In this document: positions 8,878 to 18,498 of the stretch, one piece after another
Position numbering within the stretch: the stretch's first letter is position 1
Layout: each line of letters opens with the position of its first letter
NCBI RefSeq assembly: GCF_002807685.1
Contig: NZ_PEAX01000003.1
Location: forward strand, 310,001 to 374,000
Reading direction: 5' to 3'
Source of the DNA: Neoalteromonas flava
GTDB taxonomy: Bacteria; Pseudomonadota; Gammaproteobacteria; Enterobacterales; Alteromonadaceae
Length of the DNA: 64,000 nucleotides
The notes under the pieces: model-generated
Told to the model about the DNA's origin: nothing
Seen by the model: only the letters and a program-made list of their open reading frames with translations
Database searches by the model: none
Position numbers and translations under genes: made by a program

Positions 8878-9771
8878 ATGCTCGACTCTATCAGCTTTGC
8901 TCAAAAACAACGCCTTGCCTACATCGACTTTTGCCTGCTATTCAAAGGTGCGATTTATCGTCAGGACTTAATTAATCGTTTTCAGGTCGGCTTGTCGGCG
9001 GGATCACGCGATTTCGGTATTTACAAAGAGCTTGCGCCGGATAACCTGTCTTACGATTCGCGAGAAAAACGATATTTTCAAACGCCTCAGTTCAAACCTG
9101 TCTTCGAGCACGACGCTAGACGCACTTTAATCAAACTAGCCAACGATATCTCCGACGGGTTTGATGCAATAGGCGATATTCATTTCCCAGTAGAAGCACC
9201 GTCTAGTCTGAATGTACCGGACATCTTTATCGTTGCGCGCCTTGTTCAGGCCATTCTTAATAACAAAGCGGTTAGCGTCATCTACACGTCACTTTCTAGC
9301 GGTTCGAATGCTAGAGAACTTGTTCCGCACTCCATCGTGGACAATGGCCTACGCTGGCACGTTCGTGCCTTTGATCGTAAGAGTCAAAGCTTCCGAGACT
9401 TTGTGTTAACGCGCATTAGCAAGGTAACGATTAAAGACACGCCTAACGAAGATGAAAGCGTCCAAGCAGATACCGAATGGCAGCGCCTTATATCACTTCA
9501 ACTCGTGCCGCATCCAAAGAATGTTGAGCATGCTACCGCAATAGAAATGGATTACGGCATGGACAACAAGCAACTGCTTATCGAGGTGCGAGCGGCAATG
9601 GCGGGTTATCTGTTAAGACGATGGAACGTGGACTGTACCGAGCGAGGTACACTAAAAGGAGCGGAATACCAACTTTGGCTACAGAACCGGTTTACATTAA
9701 TCAATGTGCAAAATTTGGCGATTGCACCGGGGTATGAAGCTAAAGGTAACGGAAGCGGAGGTGGTAATTGA
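8878..9771 (+). CDS. BrxR/CapW-like WYL-domain transcriptional regulator
   Basis: A 297-residue protein with the layout of the BrxR/CapW repressors that control phage-defence operons. An N-terminal winged helix spans about 1-75 (QRLAYIDFCLLFKGAIYRQDLINRF cut here by domain, then GSRDFGIYKELAP). A WYL domain spans about 115-190 (RELVPHSIVDNGLRWHVRAF, then FVLTRI). A C-terminal WCX-like extension completes it. The literal W-Y-L triplet reads W-H-V (160-162). It heads an operon and overlaps the next gene by four bases. No BREX or CBASS genes are present, so it probably represses the downstream type I R-M genes, perhaps until a nucleic-acid ligand appears (inference). Confidence 0.82.
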   Translation: MLDSISFAQKQRLAYIDFCLLFKGAIYRQDLINRFQVGLSAGSRDFGIYKELAPDNLSYDSREKRYFQTPQFKPVFEHDARRTLIKLANDISDGFDAIGDIHFPVEAPSSLNVPDIFIVARLVQAILNNKAVSVIYTSLSSGSNARELVPHSIVDNGLRWHVRAFDRKSQSFRDFVLTRISKVTIKDTPNEDESVQADTEWQRLISLQLVPHPKNVEHATAIEMDYGMDNKQLLIEVRAAMAGYLLRRWNVDCTERGTLKGAEYQLWLQNRFTLINVQNLAIAPGYEAKGNGSGGGN

Positions 9772-10304
9772 TCCTCCATTGCACAAAGAAGCTTTACGCC
9801 AAACTGCCTGAGACGGTGAAAGCTACAGAGCAACCTGCTACTGCTATAGGTATTCAGGCACAGTGGCTAAACTGGCATGCAAACCTTATTACTATTCAGC
9901 GAAGACAATGTGTCATCGCAGTGCATGATGCGACACGTTTTACTCTTTTCATACCATGCCTAACCAAGAAAGACTTCGCAAACCTCGATTGGCATTTTAA
10001 CGATGTGTTTATTAACACCTTGTTGAAAAGTGATATGCCGCCTGAACTGGTTGATGTCGCTGCGACGAACTACCAACCACTTACGTTCGATACAAACTGC
10101 AATCGCTCGGTTCAAGGTACGATGAATCAGGTGGCTCAGGAAATAGATTATGGGTTGTATTACAAGAGTACATCGATAGCAGATATCAGCCCGTACCGAT
10201 ACAGCGCAGATTTAAGCCATAGGCCCTGCGGTGTGAAAGGTCAGAAAGATTACATTTGGCCAGATAGAGAAATGGCAAAGCTTCTAAATAACTTAACGCA
10301 ATAG
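9768..10304 (+). CDS. DUF6933 family protein
   Basis: A 178-residue protein starting at TTG (MILHCTKKL), overlapping the regulator's stop codon (TTGA) and so probably translationally coupled. HCTKKL at the N terminus, LNWHANLITIQRRQCVIAVH, FTLFIPCLTKKDFANLDWHF and a central NRSVQGTMNQ match the pattern I recall for DUF6933. The role is unknown. It lies between a defence-type regulator and hsdM, so it may be an accessory of that locus or a small independent module. Confidence 0.65.
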   Translation: MILHCTKKLYAKLPETVKATEQPATAIGIQAQWLNWHANLITIQRRQCVIAVHDATRFTLFIPCLTKKDFANLDWHFNDVFINTLLKSDMPPELVDVAATNYQPLTFDTNCNRSVQGTMNQVAQEIDYGLYYKSTSIADISPYRYSADLSHRPCGVKGQKDYIWPDREMAKLLNNLTQ

Positions 10305-10362
10305 TCATCAAATAAAGAATTAAAGCTTCATTAGGAAAAGATGTAGCAAGGAATAAGAGACA

Positions 10363-11928
10363 ATGGTTGAACAACATAAAAAAGCATTAGAAAAACAGCT
10401 CTGGAATATTGCCAACGCGCTTCGAGGTAATATGAGCGCCGATGAGTTTCGCGACTACATACTTGGTTTTATTTTCTATAAGTACCTCTCTGAACGAATG
10501 GATATTTATGCCGACGAACTTCTAAAAGAGGATGGCATTAAATTTGATGAAGTTGACGAGAATTCACAACAGGGTAAAGAGTATCTGGATGCCATTCACG
10601 AAGAAGCGATCGACCACTTAGGCTATTTCCTAAAGCCCAGTGAGCTTTTCCACGTGCTGGCTGAAAAAGGTAAAAACGGTGAGTTCATTTTAGAGCAGCT
10701 TACTGAAGTGCTGAATCATATTGAGCAAAGCACTATGGGTACGGCGGCTGAGGATGATTTCAATGGCCTATTTGACGATCTCGACCTAACCTCAAACAAG
10801 CTCGGTAAAACAGAAAAAGCCAAAAACGAGCTGATCTCTAAGATACTGGTTCATCTCGACGATATCGACTTTCTACATCATGAAACGGAAATTGATGTAC
10901 TGGGTGATGCTTATGAATACCTGATTGGTCAGTTTGCATCAGGTGCAGGCAAAAAGGCTGGTGAGTTTTATACACCGCCTATGGTGTCGAAACTTTTGGC
11001 GAAACTGGTAACTAAAGGGAAAGACAAACTTCGCAGCGTGTACGACCCAACTTGTGGCTCAGGCTCATTGCTATTGCGAGTAGCAAAAGAAGTGAAAGAC
11101 GTTGGACACTTTTACGGCCAGGAACAAAACCCTAGCACATACAACCTGGCTAGAATGAATATGATTTTGCATGGTGTGCACTATCGTCGATTTGATATTC
11201 AGCAGGACGACACACTTGAGCAACCACATCACTTGGAACATAAGTTCGAAGCCGTAGTTGCTAATCCGCCTTTTTCAGCAAAATGGAGTTCATCTCAAGG
11301 ATTTCTCACTGACGAACGTTTTCAAGACTACGGCAAGCTTGCACCCGCTTCGAAGGCCGACTTTGCTTTTGTTCAGCATATGATTCACCATTTAGATGAT
11401 AACGGCACGATGGCAGTAGTTCTGCCACACGGAGTACTATTCCGTGGTGCCGCGGAAGGCCATATTCGTAAACATCTAATCAAAGAAAAAAACTATCTCG
11501 ATGCGGTAATTGGTTTACCTGCAAACATCTTTTACGGCACATCTATTCCAACTTGTATTTTGGTACTCAAAAAGAATCGTGAGCATAGAGACAATATATT
11601 ATTTATCGATGCAAGTCAGAGCTTTGGTAAGGCTACCAATCAGAACTACCTTCGAGATGAAGACTTAGAAGCAATATTGGAGGCGGTGAAAGAGCGTAAG
11701 TTCAAAGATAAGTTTTCTTATGTCGCACCTTTAGCTGAAATAGCCGACGAAAATGACTTCAACCTTAATATTCCAAGGTATGTTGATACCTTTAACGAAG
11801 AAGCTATTGTCGATTTAGATGCGGTATCAACTGATTTAGCTAAAGTTGAACAGAAAAGTACGGTATTGGATCGCACTCTAGATGAGTTTTGTAAAGAACT
11901 AGGAATAAGAGGTGCTTTCTGTGAGTAG
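10363..11928 (+). CDS. hsdM: Type I restriction-modification methyltransferase subunit
   Basis: A 521-residue N6-adenine methyltransferase subunit that, with HsdS, methylates the recognition sequence and with HsdR forms the restriction complex. An HsdM N-terminal helical domain (1-150) precedes the catalytic domain: GKKAGEFYTPP (197-206), SAM-binding DPTCGSGSLLLRV (228-240) and catalytic NPPF (301-304). The length is normal and all motifs are intact. The start has AAGGAATAAGAGACA upstream. It overlaps hsdS by eight bases. Confidence 0.95.
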   Translation: MVEQHKKALEKQLWNIANALRGNMSADEFRDYILGFIFYKYLSERMDIYADELLKEDGIKFDEVDENSQQGKEYLDAIHEEAIDHLGYFLKPSELFHVLAEKGKNGEFILEQLTEVLNHIEQSTMGTAAEDDFNGLFDDLDLTSNKLGKTEKAKNELISKILVHLDDIDFLHHETEIDVLGDAYEYLIGQFASGAGKKAGEFYTPPMVSKLLAKLVTKGKDKLRSVYDPTCGSGSLLLRVAKEVKDVGHFYGQEQNPSTYNLARMNMILHGVHYRRFDIQQDDTLEQPHHLEHKFEAVVANPPFSAKWSSSQGFLTDERFQDYGKLAPASKADFAFVQHMIHHLDDNGTMAVVLPHGVLFRGAAEGHIRKHLIKEKNYLDAVIGLPANIFYGTSIPTCILVLKKNREHRDNILFIDASQSFGKATNQNYLRDEDLEAILEAVKERKFKDKFSYVAPLAEIADENDFNLNIPRYVDTFNEEAIVDLDAVSTDLAKVEQKSTVLDRTLDEFCKELGIRGAFCE

Positions 11929-13162
11929 TAACGGAACTTCGCCTATTTTAAGGTTTTCTGAGTTTACCTGTGAATATAAGATTTATAAGTTGGGCCAGAT
12001 TACAGAAATAAAATCCGCGTCAAGGGTTCTTAGAGAGCAGTGGCAAGATTCGGGCGTGCCTTTTTTTCGCTCAAGTGATGTCGTCGCCGCACATAAAATG
12101 GAGAAAAATAAAAAAGTATATATAGCTCAAGAGTTGTTCGAGGAACTATCCAGTAAATCAGGGCGATTGAAAAAAAACGACTTATTGGTAACAGGTGGTG
12201 GATCGATTGGAATTCCATATTTGGTTAAGAGTGATGAGCCTCTTTACTTTAAAGATGCAGATTTAATATGCTTCAAAAGTAATAAAACAATTTACGGTCC
12301 TTATTTGTATCAGTTTTTTCTAAGTCCAACATTTAGGCAATATCTCAGAAAAATTACTCATACCGGAACGATATCCCATTTCACAATTGAACAAGGTAAA
12401 GCGACGCCTATAAGGCTGCCAGCCACTCTTGAGCAAAAGAAAATAGCCGAATTTCTCTGTAAAGTAGACAAAAAAATCAGCCTTTTAAAAGAAAAGCATG
12501 CCTTGCTAGAGCAATACAAAAAGGGCGTGATGCAAAAGCTTTTCAAGCAAGAGATTCGTTTTAAGGACAATAGTGGAAACGAGTTTCCCGATTGGCAAAG
12601 TCGCAGGTTTGAAGAGGTTTTTGTAAGAATTACCCGTAAAAATAAAGAAGATAATCAAAACGTACTTACTATCTCTGCTCAAATGGGCTTGGTAAATCAA
12701 GAAAAGTACTTTAATAAATCAGTGTCGGCTAAAGACTTAACTGGTTACTACCTACTTGAGAATGGTGACTTTGCTTACAATAAAAGTTATTCGAAAGGTT
12801 ATCCGATGGGAGCAATTAAGCGCCTAAATAACTACGATAAAGGCGTTGTATCAACCCTGTATATTTGTTTCAGAGTTGTTGGAGAGCAAGAGCCATTGTT
12901 TTGGGAACAATTCTTTGAAGCTGGGCTGCTCAATAGAGAGATAAATAAAATTGCTCAGGAAGGTGCCAGAAATCACGGCCTGTTAAATGTTAGCGTTACT
13001 GAGTTTTTCAATGATATTGAAGTGCCTGTCCCGTCTAGAGCAGAACAAAGAAAAATTGCTGATTTTCTCTGCGTTCTAGACAAGAAGCTTAATTCAGTGA
13101 AAGAGCAAATAGAGCTAACCCAAACCTTTAAAAAGGGTTTGCTACAGCAAATGTTCGTTTAG
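11921..13162 (+). CDS. hsdS: Type I restriction-modification specificity subunit
   Basis: A 413-residue specificity subunit with two target-recognition domains (about 10-165 and 210-370). Each is followed by the same conserved coiled-coil spacer: EQKKIAEFLCKVDKKIS with KKGVMQKLF, then EQRKIADFLCVLDKKLN with KKGLLQQMF. The spacers set the distance between the two half-sites. The GTG at 11921 is preferred to the GTG at 11912 because AGAGG (11908-11912) gives the right spacing. The recognition site cannot be deduced. Confidence 0.93.
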   Translation: MSSNGTSPILRFSEFTCEYKIYKLGQITEIKSASRVLREQWQDSGVPFFRSSDVVAAHKMEKNKKVYIAQELFEELSSKSGRLKKNDLLVTGGGSIGIPYLVKSDEPLYFKDADLICFKSNKTIYGPYLYQFFLSPTFRQYLRKITHTGTISHFTIEQGKATPIRLPATLEQKKIAEFLCKVDKKISLLKEKHALLEQYKKGVMQKLFKQEIRFKDNSGNEFPDWQSRRFEEVFVRITRKNKEDNQNVLTISAQMGLVNQEKYFNKSVSAKDLTGYYLLENGDFAYNKSYSKGYPMGAIKRLNNYDKGVVSTLYICFRVVGEQEPLFWEQFFEAGLLNREINKIAQEGARNHGLLNVSVTEFFNDIEVPVPSRAEQRKIADFLCVLDKKLNSVKEQIELTQTFKKGLLQQMFV

Positions 13163-13186
13163 GATAACGGTGTACAAGGAGTAAAT

Positions 13187-16090
13187 GTGGCCTATCAGTC
13201 GGAACAAGAATTAGAAAATAAGCTCGTTGCGCAACTCGCTAAACAAGGTTTTGAGCGTGTTCAAATTACAGATATTAAATCATTACAGGCAAACCTGAAA
13301 ACTCAGCTTTCTAAGCTCAACGGTTTTGATATTAGCGATACTGAGCTAAAACACATTCGTAACGCCCTAGCGAAAGGTAACGTATTCGATAAGGCCAAGA
13401 TTCTTCGTGACCGACTGCAAATTAACAAGGACGATGGCACTACGGGTTACATCCGCTTTCTGGATGAAGATGTTAAGCAAAATCACTTTCAGGTTACTCA
13501 GCAAGTTACCGTAGAAGGTCGTTACAAGAACCGTTACGACGTTACTATTCTGGTGAACGGCTTGCCTTTGGTGCAAATCGAACTTAAGCGCCGAGGACTT
13601 GAATTGAAGGAAGCTTTCAATCAGATAAACCGTTATCAGCGTCACTCGTATTGGGCAGAAGATGGCCTGTTTCAGTACGTGCAAGTATTCGTTATATCCA
13701 ACGGAGCGAACACCAAGTATTACGCTAACAACCGCAATCAACGCTTCAAGCAAACATTCTTCTGGGCAGATGAGTTAAATACCAAACGTTACAGTGACCT
13801 GGCTGATTTCGCGCAGGTGTTTTTAACACCCAATCATCTCACTGCCATGATCACGAAGTACGTGGTGCTAAATGAGACTGATCGCATTCTCATGGTGATG
13901 CGTCCGTACCAGATATATGCAACGGAAGCGATTATCGAACGCGTTGCGGAACGCCAGGCTTTAGTCGCAAGTGCGCAATCGACCGATAAGATGAATGGTT
14001 ATATCTGGCATACAACGGGCTCAGGTAAAACCTTAACCTCATTCAAAACGGCCCAGTTGCTTACAGGAGACAGTCACGTTCATAAAGTAGTGTTTGTTGT
14101 TGATCGCAAGGATCTCGACTATCAAACAAGCAAAGAATTTAATGGCTTTTCGAAAGGGTGTGTGGATAGCACGGACAATACAAAGTTACTTGTAGATCAG
14201 TTCACCGATGCGCCGGTTGCGGCTGACAAAATCAATGAGCAACGCAATACAAAGCTAATAGTTACTACTATTCAAAAGCTTAACAACGCCATTAGCCACA
14301 AGCGTTACTCTAAACGCATGGAGCCGGTGAAAGATAAAAATATTGTGTTTATCTTCGACGAGTGTCACCGAAGCCAGTTTGGTGATACACACCAAAAAAT
14401 CAGCCAGTTCTTCACAAATCATCAAATGTTCGGTTTCACAGGTACGCCGATTTTTGTGGAGAACGCCGTCTCGAAATCATCTCGCAAATACACAACAACG
14501 GACTTGTTTCACAAGCCGCTGCACAAATACACCATTGTCGATGCGATTAAAGATGAGAACGTACTTAAGTTTAACGTTGAGTATGTCGGCAGGTACAAGA
14601 AGAAAGACAGCGCAAATGAGATAGACATTGAAGTTGAAGGTATTGACACCAAAGAGCTTATGGAATCAGAGATTCGGCTAGAAAAAATTGTCGATTACAT
14701 CATTGCTCAACATAACCGTAAGACTCATAGCCGAGAATTTACTGCGATGTTTTGCGTATCAAGCGTTCCTGCGTTGATAAAGTACTACGAACTGTTTGCC
14801 AAAAAGAAAGCGGAAGGAAAACACAACTTACGAGTTGCGACCATCTTTTCTTATGCAGCCAATGAAGAAGATCCCGACGCCGATGGATTAGACGATAACG
14901 ATTTAGATAAGGTGGCGGAACCTCAGGCTGTGTATAGCCACAGCCGCGACAAGTTGGAGCAGTTTATCTGCGATTACAACGAAATGTTTAGTTGTAGTTA
15001 CACCACCAAAGACAGCGAGTCTTTCTATAACTACTACAACGATATTTCAAAGAAAGTTCGCCAGCGTAAGGTGGACATACTGTTAGTAGTAAACATGTTC
15101 CTTACAGGCTTTGACAGCAAAACCTTGAACACGCTATTTGTCGATAAGAATCTCAAATATCATGGCTTAATACAGGCATATTCACGCACTAACCGCATCC
15201 TTAACGAGCAGAAGTCACAAGGTAATATTGTGTGCTTCCGTAACCTCAAAAAGCGCACAGATGAAGCTCTGGCTCTGTTTTCAAATAAAGACGCTAAAGA
15301 CACTGTCATAATGCCGCCGTATGACGAGTTTGTGAAGCTCTTCAACAAAGCCTTTGGCAACCTTTTAGCAATCGCCCCAGATCCTGAAAGTGTCGACAGT
15401 CTGGAAGATGAAAATCAGGAACTGGAATACATAAAAGCGTTTCGCGAGTTAATGCGCTTGAGGAACATTTTGGAAAGCTTTGCAGATTTTAGTTATGACG
15501 ACGTGCGAATAGGTGAGCAAGAGTTCGAAGACTATAAGAGTAAGTACCTCGACCTACACGACAAAGTGAAGACGAATAATGCCAAAGAGAAGGTGTCTGT
15601 TCTGGAAGAGGTCGACTTTGAACTCGAACTCTTGGCGATGGATGAGATAAACGTTGCCTACATACTTAAACTCCTTAGTAAGTTAAAAGAAACCGAGTCG
15701 GAGGAAGAATACCAGTATCAGTACAAGGCACTAATGCAAGCGGTGAATGGTGATCCCAACCTAAGAAGTAAACAGGAACTCATCGATAAATTTATTAAAG
15801 AAAACCTGCCTAATGTGAAGTCTGCCGAAGAAGTAGACGACGCATTTGCAGCATATTGGGAAGTTGAGAAAGAAAAGGCGACAAAGCAAATTGCAGAAGA
15901 AGAGCAACTCGTTCCAGAACGCATGAAAGATGTTGTCGAACGAATGATTTACAACAACCAAGAACCGTTACGTGAAGAAGTGGCAGGTCTCATGGAGAAA
16001 CCACCCAGCATACTTCAGCGCAAGAAAGTCATACCGCGCCTTACCGAGAAGCTGAAAGACTTTGTGAATACGTTCTATGGTGGTGTCTAG
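13187..16090 (+). CDS. hsdR: Type I restriction endonuclease motor subunit
   Basis: A 967-residue subunit that translocates and cleaves unmodified DNA. The PD-(D/E)XK nuclease motif is seen as Asp118 and IELKRR (Glu132, Lys134). The SF2 helicase carries Walker A TGSGKT (277-282), DECH (391-394) and GFTGTP. A charged C-terminal helical region ends in FVNTFYGG. It starts at GTG after an AAGGAG site. The length and motifs fit the EcoR124-like (type IC) class. It appears functional. Confidence 0.95.
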   Translation: MAYQSEQELENKLVAQLAKQGFERVQITDIKSLQANLKTQLSKLNGFDISDTELKHIRNALAKGNVFDKAKILRDRLQINKDDGTTGYIRFLDEDVKQNHFQVTQQVTVEGRYKNRYDVTILVNGLPLVQIELKRRGLELKEAFNQINRYQRHSYWAEDGLFQYVQVFVISNGANTKYYANNRNQRFKQTFFWADELNTKRYSDLADFAQVFLTPNHLTAMITKYVVLNETDRILMVMRPYQIYATEAIIERVAERQALVASAQSTDKMNGYIWHTTGSGKTLTSFKTAQLLTGDSHVHKVVFVVDRKDLDYQTSKEFNGFSKGCVDSTDNTKLLVDQFTDAPVAADKINEQRNTKLIVTTIQKLNNAISHKRYSKRMEPVKDKNIVFIFDECHRSQFGDTHQKISQFFTNHQMFGFTGTPIFVENAVSKSSRKYTTTDLFHKPLHKYTIVDAIKDENVLKFNVEYVGRYKKKDSANEIDIEVEGIDTKELMESEIRLEKIVDYIIAQHNRKTHSREFTAMFCVSSVPALIKYYELFAKKKAEGKHNLRVATIFSYAANEEDPDADGLDDNDLDKVAEPQAVYSHSRDKLEQFICDYNEMFSCSYTTKDSESFYNYYNDISKKVRQRKVDILLVVNMFLTGFDSKTLNTLFVDKNLKYHGLIQAYSRTNRILNEQKSQGNIVCFRNLKKRTDEALALFSNKDAKDTVIMPPYDEFVKLFNKAFGNLLAIAPDPESVDSLEDENQELEYIKAFRELMRLRNILESFADFSYDDVRIGEQEFEDYKSKYLDLHDKVKTNNAKEKVSVLEEVDFELELLAMDEINVAYILKLLSKLKETESEEEYQYQYKALMQAVNGDPNLRSKQELIDKFIKENLPNVKSAEEVDDAFAAYWEVEKEKATKQIAEEEQLVPERMKDVVERMIYNNQEPLREEVAGLMEKPPSILQRKKVIPRLTEKLKDFVNTFYGGV

Positions 16091-16133
16091 TCGATGATAA
16101 ATTGGTCAACGGAACTCAGTTCAGGGAATACTT

Positions 16134-16940
16134 ATGTCATCTGAAATAAAGCGATTGAAAAAACGTTCAGAAACTAAGAAAGAGCTAGAAAGACTAGTCG
16201 AAAGAGCTGAACATGTTTTCCTGATACATTACTCCTGCGAGTCTTTCTATGATATCAAGGACGGCAGGACTCCTCGTGTCACTTCAATAGCCTTAAGAAA
16301 TCTAAAGACAGCTCAAACTGAGAGCTTTTCTATTCACAAAATAGCGGAACGTCGAGGCATAGAAATTGCGGATATCCCGACGCAATATGACCAGCTAGAA
16401 AAGGAGATGCTGGCAGATTTTTATGAATATCTTAAATATCGCCAAACCTTTAACTTTATTCACTGGAACATGCGTGACGGTAATTATGGCTTTTCTGCCA
16501 TTGAACATCGATTTCAGGTTTTGGGCGGCGAGCCTTTTGTCGTGCCCGATGATAAGAAGTTTGATTTGGCTAGAGCTCTGGTGGGGTTATATGGTCGTCA
16601 ATATGTTGGGCATGGTGAAGCAGGTCGATTTCATGAGCTAATAAAGCTCAATCATATGACAGACACTGGTGCCTTGACCGGTAAAGAAGAAGCCGCTGCT
16701 TTTGATAATGGTGAGTACGTTAAGCTACACCAGTCAACGCTTAGGAAGGTTGATTGTATCTCAAATATTGTAGAACGATTAGCAGATGGTTCTCTCGAAA
16801 CAAATGCTTCATGGATGGATAAATATGGCGCTCATCCTAAAGCAATAATCGAATACATAAAGGAACATTGGATCTGGTCCTTGTTTGTTATGCTGGCAGT
16901 AATATCGGGGGTGATAGCCAGAGTGCTTGGGGTTTTTTAA
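16134..16940 (+). CDS. Unknown protein downstream of hsdR, C-terminal membrane helix
   Basis: A 268-residue protein I can describe but not assign. A charged N terminus leads into a domain with IHYSCESFYD, a KYRQTFNFIHWNMRDGNYGF segment and KLHQSTLRKVD. The DxE-like, N-x-x-x-D-like and H...D arrangement is faintly reminiscent of DnaQ/RNase H-fold exonucleases, but not enough to call. The last 25 residues form one transmembrane helix (IWSLFVMLAVISGVIARVLG). It starts 43 bases after hsdR and ends exactly one base before the next gene's ATG, so it belongs to the same operon. Confidence 0.6.
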   Translation: MSSEIKRLKKRSETKKELERLVERAEHVFLIHYSCESFYDIKDGRTPRVTSIALRNLKTAQTESFSIHKIAERRGIEIADIPTQYDQLEKEMLADFYEYLKYRQTFNFIHWNMRDGNYGFSAIEHRFQVLGGEPFVVPDDKKFDLARALVGLYGRQYVGHGEAGRFHELIKLNHMTDTGALTGKEEAAAFDNGEYVKLHQSTLRKVDCISNIVERLADGSLETNASWMDKYGAHPKAIIEYIKEHWIWSLFVMLAVISGVIARVLGVF

Positions 16941-18173
16941 ATGCAAATTAAAGAGAGTGATTTACGAGATTACATTTACGATAGGCATCGAACAGATCTG
17001 TATAAATGTATTTCTACAGTTAAGAAATCATTCTATGAAAAATCTTTGGCGGGAAATGTTCAAAAGAAAGTTGAAAAAAGAATATTTGCGATGATTTCTT
17101 CACTGAAGGAATTGGAGATACAGGCGAGAGAACTTAGGCTAAATAAAAATAATGCTTTCCCAACTAGAGTCGACTTATTTGGATTATACGAATCAGGAGG
17201 AATAGCGATAATTGAACTTAAGGTAGGTAGAAATGCAGAAAGGCAAAGCTTTACAGAGCTCTTGGCCTACACTAGTTACTTTTCTTATCTGTTTCCTGAC
17301 CTCAATAAAGAACTGATTGACTGCATCTTGATAGCTCCGATGCAAAGTAGGACTATACGAGATGCTTACGCACAAGAGGTGATTTTTCATCAAAGAAATA
17401 TTCTTGTGCTAATTCCTGATTTCGACGGAAATAACCTTACTTTAACTCCTTACCTTCCAGAACAGCATTACTATAAATTTTATACCAATGATTTGTTCAT
17501 AGATGAGAACATGCTTTCAGTGGCTATTGAATTTCCCATAATTGACGGATGGATAGATAATGATTTAGACAACGGAGGTGACCTCCCCAGGTACACGATT
17601 GACGCACTTAACGCCATATCTTCACACATTGCGCAGCGGTTGGAGACGAAAGGTTACCACGCATTAGTTTATGCCACACAGAAATGGGGAGAACTCTCTA
17701 AGGTTTTTCCCAACCCCAACGCAATATACGTAGCAGTTCTCGATCCGTTGGCTGAAAACATTTACGAAACGCAAGTCAGGGATGCTTTAGTACATGAACT
17801 TACGTCTCAAATGGCAGGAAGCAATTTAGATTCCTGGGTTCAAAACTTGAGTACAAAATTTACAGACAACCTTTTACGAGAGGTAAGAGAAGCTTTCAAT
17901 GAAGCGACTCAGAACAGTGTTGGCCTTAGTTTCAATGCCCGGTTGTCCATGCCTCTATGGCATGTGGTAAAACATCAGTTTACTGATTCAGTAACGGTGC
18001 ACCTGCTAAAAAGTTATCTCACAGGCTTCTTAAACGAAATGTACCAAATAGCGTTGAGTGAAAAATATGCTTCAAATAATGAAGAAGAAGTTGAATTACC
18101 GGGGATGGCCTATGAAGCGAATAGCTTTCCACTTTTCATATGGAGCATACTAGCCCAGATTGGAAATGAGTAA
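16941..18173 (+). CDS. Putative PD-(D/E)XK nuclease-like protein
   Basis: A 410-residue protein with no family name I recognise. Residues 76-110 read RVDLFGLYESGGIAIIELKV and continue with RQSFTELLAY. This gives the metal-binding Asp78, the Glu92-x-Lys94 motif and a following Gln102, the pattern of PD-(D/E)XK nucleases. The N terminus is helical and basic; the C-terminal two thirds are unassigned. It abuts the membrane-tailed gene with no gap, so the two probably form a unit co-transcribed with hsdMSR. It is followed by tRNA-Leu on the other strand. Confidence 0.6.
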   Translation: MQIKESDLRDYIYDRHRTDLYKCISTVKKSFYEKSLAGNVQKKVEKRIFAMISSLKELEIQARELRLNKNNAFPTRVDLFGLYESGGIAIIELKVGRNAERQSFTELLAYTSYFSYLFPDLNKELIDCILIAPMQSRTIRDAYAQEVIFHQRNILVLIPDFDGNNLTLTPYLPEQHYYKFYTNDLFIDENMLSVAIEFPIIDGWIDNDLDNGGDLPRYTIDALNAISSHIAQRLETKGYHALVYATQKWGELSKVFPNPNAIYVAVLDPLAENIYETQVRDALVHELTSQMAGSNLDSWVQNLSTKFTDNLLREVREAFNEATQNSVGLSFNARLSMPLWHVVKHQFTDSVTVHLLKSYLTGFLNEMYQIALSEKYASNNEEEVELPGMAYEANSFPLFIWSILAQIGNE

Positions 18174-18187
18174 CTAGAAATTACGCA

Positions 18188-18214
18188 CAAAAAAACCGAC
18201 TCAAAGGTCGGTTT
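18188..18214 (-). terminator. Terminator of tRNA-Leu
   Basis: On the minus strand an 8-bp stem AAACCGAC/GTCGGTTT with a 6-nt loop is followed by a T run, 24 bases after the tRNA. It may also stop plus-strand transcription from the R-M operon. Confidence 0.85.
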
Positions 18215-18237
18215 AATGTGTGCAAAGAATAGATGGA

Positions 18238-18324
18238 TGGTACCAGAGGCCGGACTTGAACCGGCACACCCTCGCGGGCGGCGGATTTTGAATCCGCTGC
18301 GTCTACCAATTCCGCCACTCTGGC
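18238..18324 (-). tRNA. tRNA-Leu(CAA)
   Basis: An 87-nt class II tRNA with a long variable arm. The anticodon stem GCGGA/TCCGC encloses TTCAAAA, giving anticodon CAA. The GGTTCAAGTCC T-loop and encoded CCA are present. It reads the Leu codon TTG. It lies inside the accessory region with its 3' end pointing toward the R-M locus. No second copy of its 3' end was seen, so there is no evidence that it served as an attachment site. Confidence 0.95.
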
Positions 18325-18498
18325 TTTGGTGTCAGCAAAGTATTGATTTGATTAGAATTATTTTATCGCTTTAAAAGTCAATATCGTTTAGGAAAGCTTT
18401 TAACAAAATAAAAAGTAAACTGTCACTGTTTAGATTAAGTAATATTAACTAAACCAGTAAACTGGTTATCACTGACCGAATCGAAAAAGGATATCTTT

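Noticed and set aside
8878-9771. A BREX system, suggested by the BrxR-like regulator
   Set aside because: No brxA, brxB, brxC, pglX, pglZ or brxL genes are in the window; the regulator family also serves other loci.
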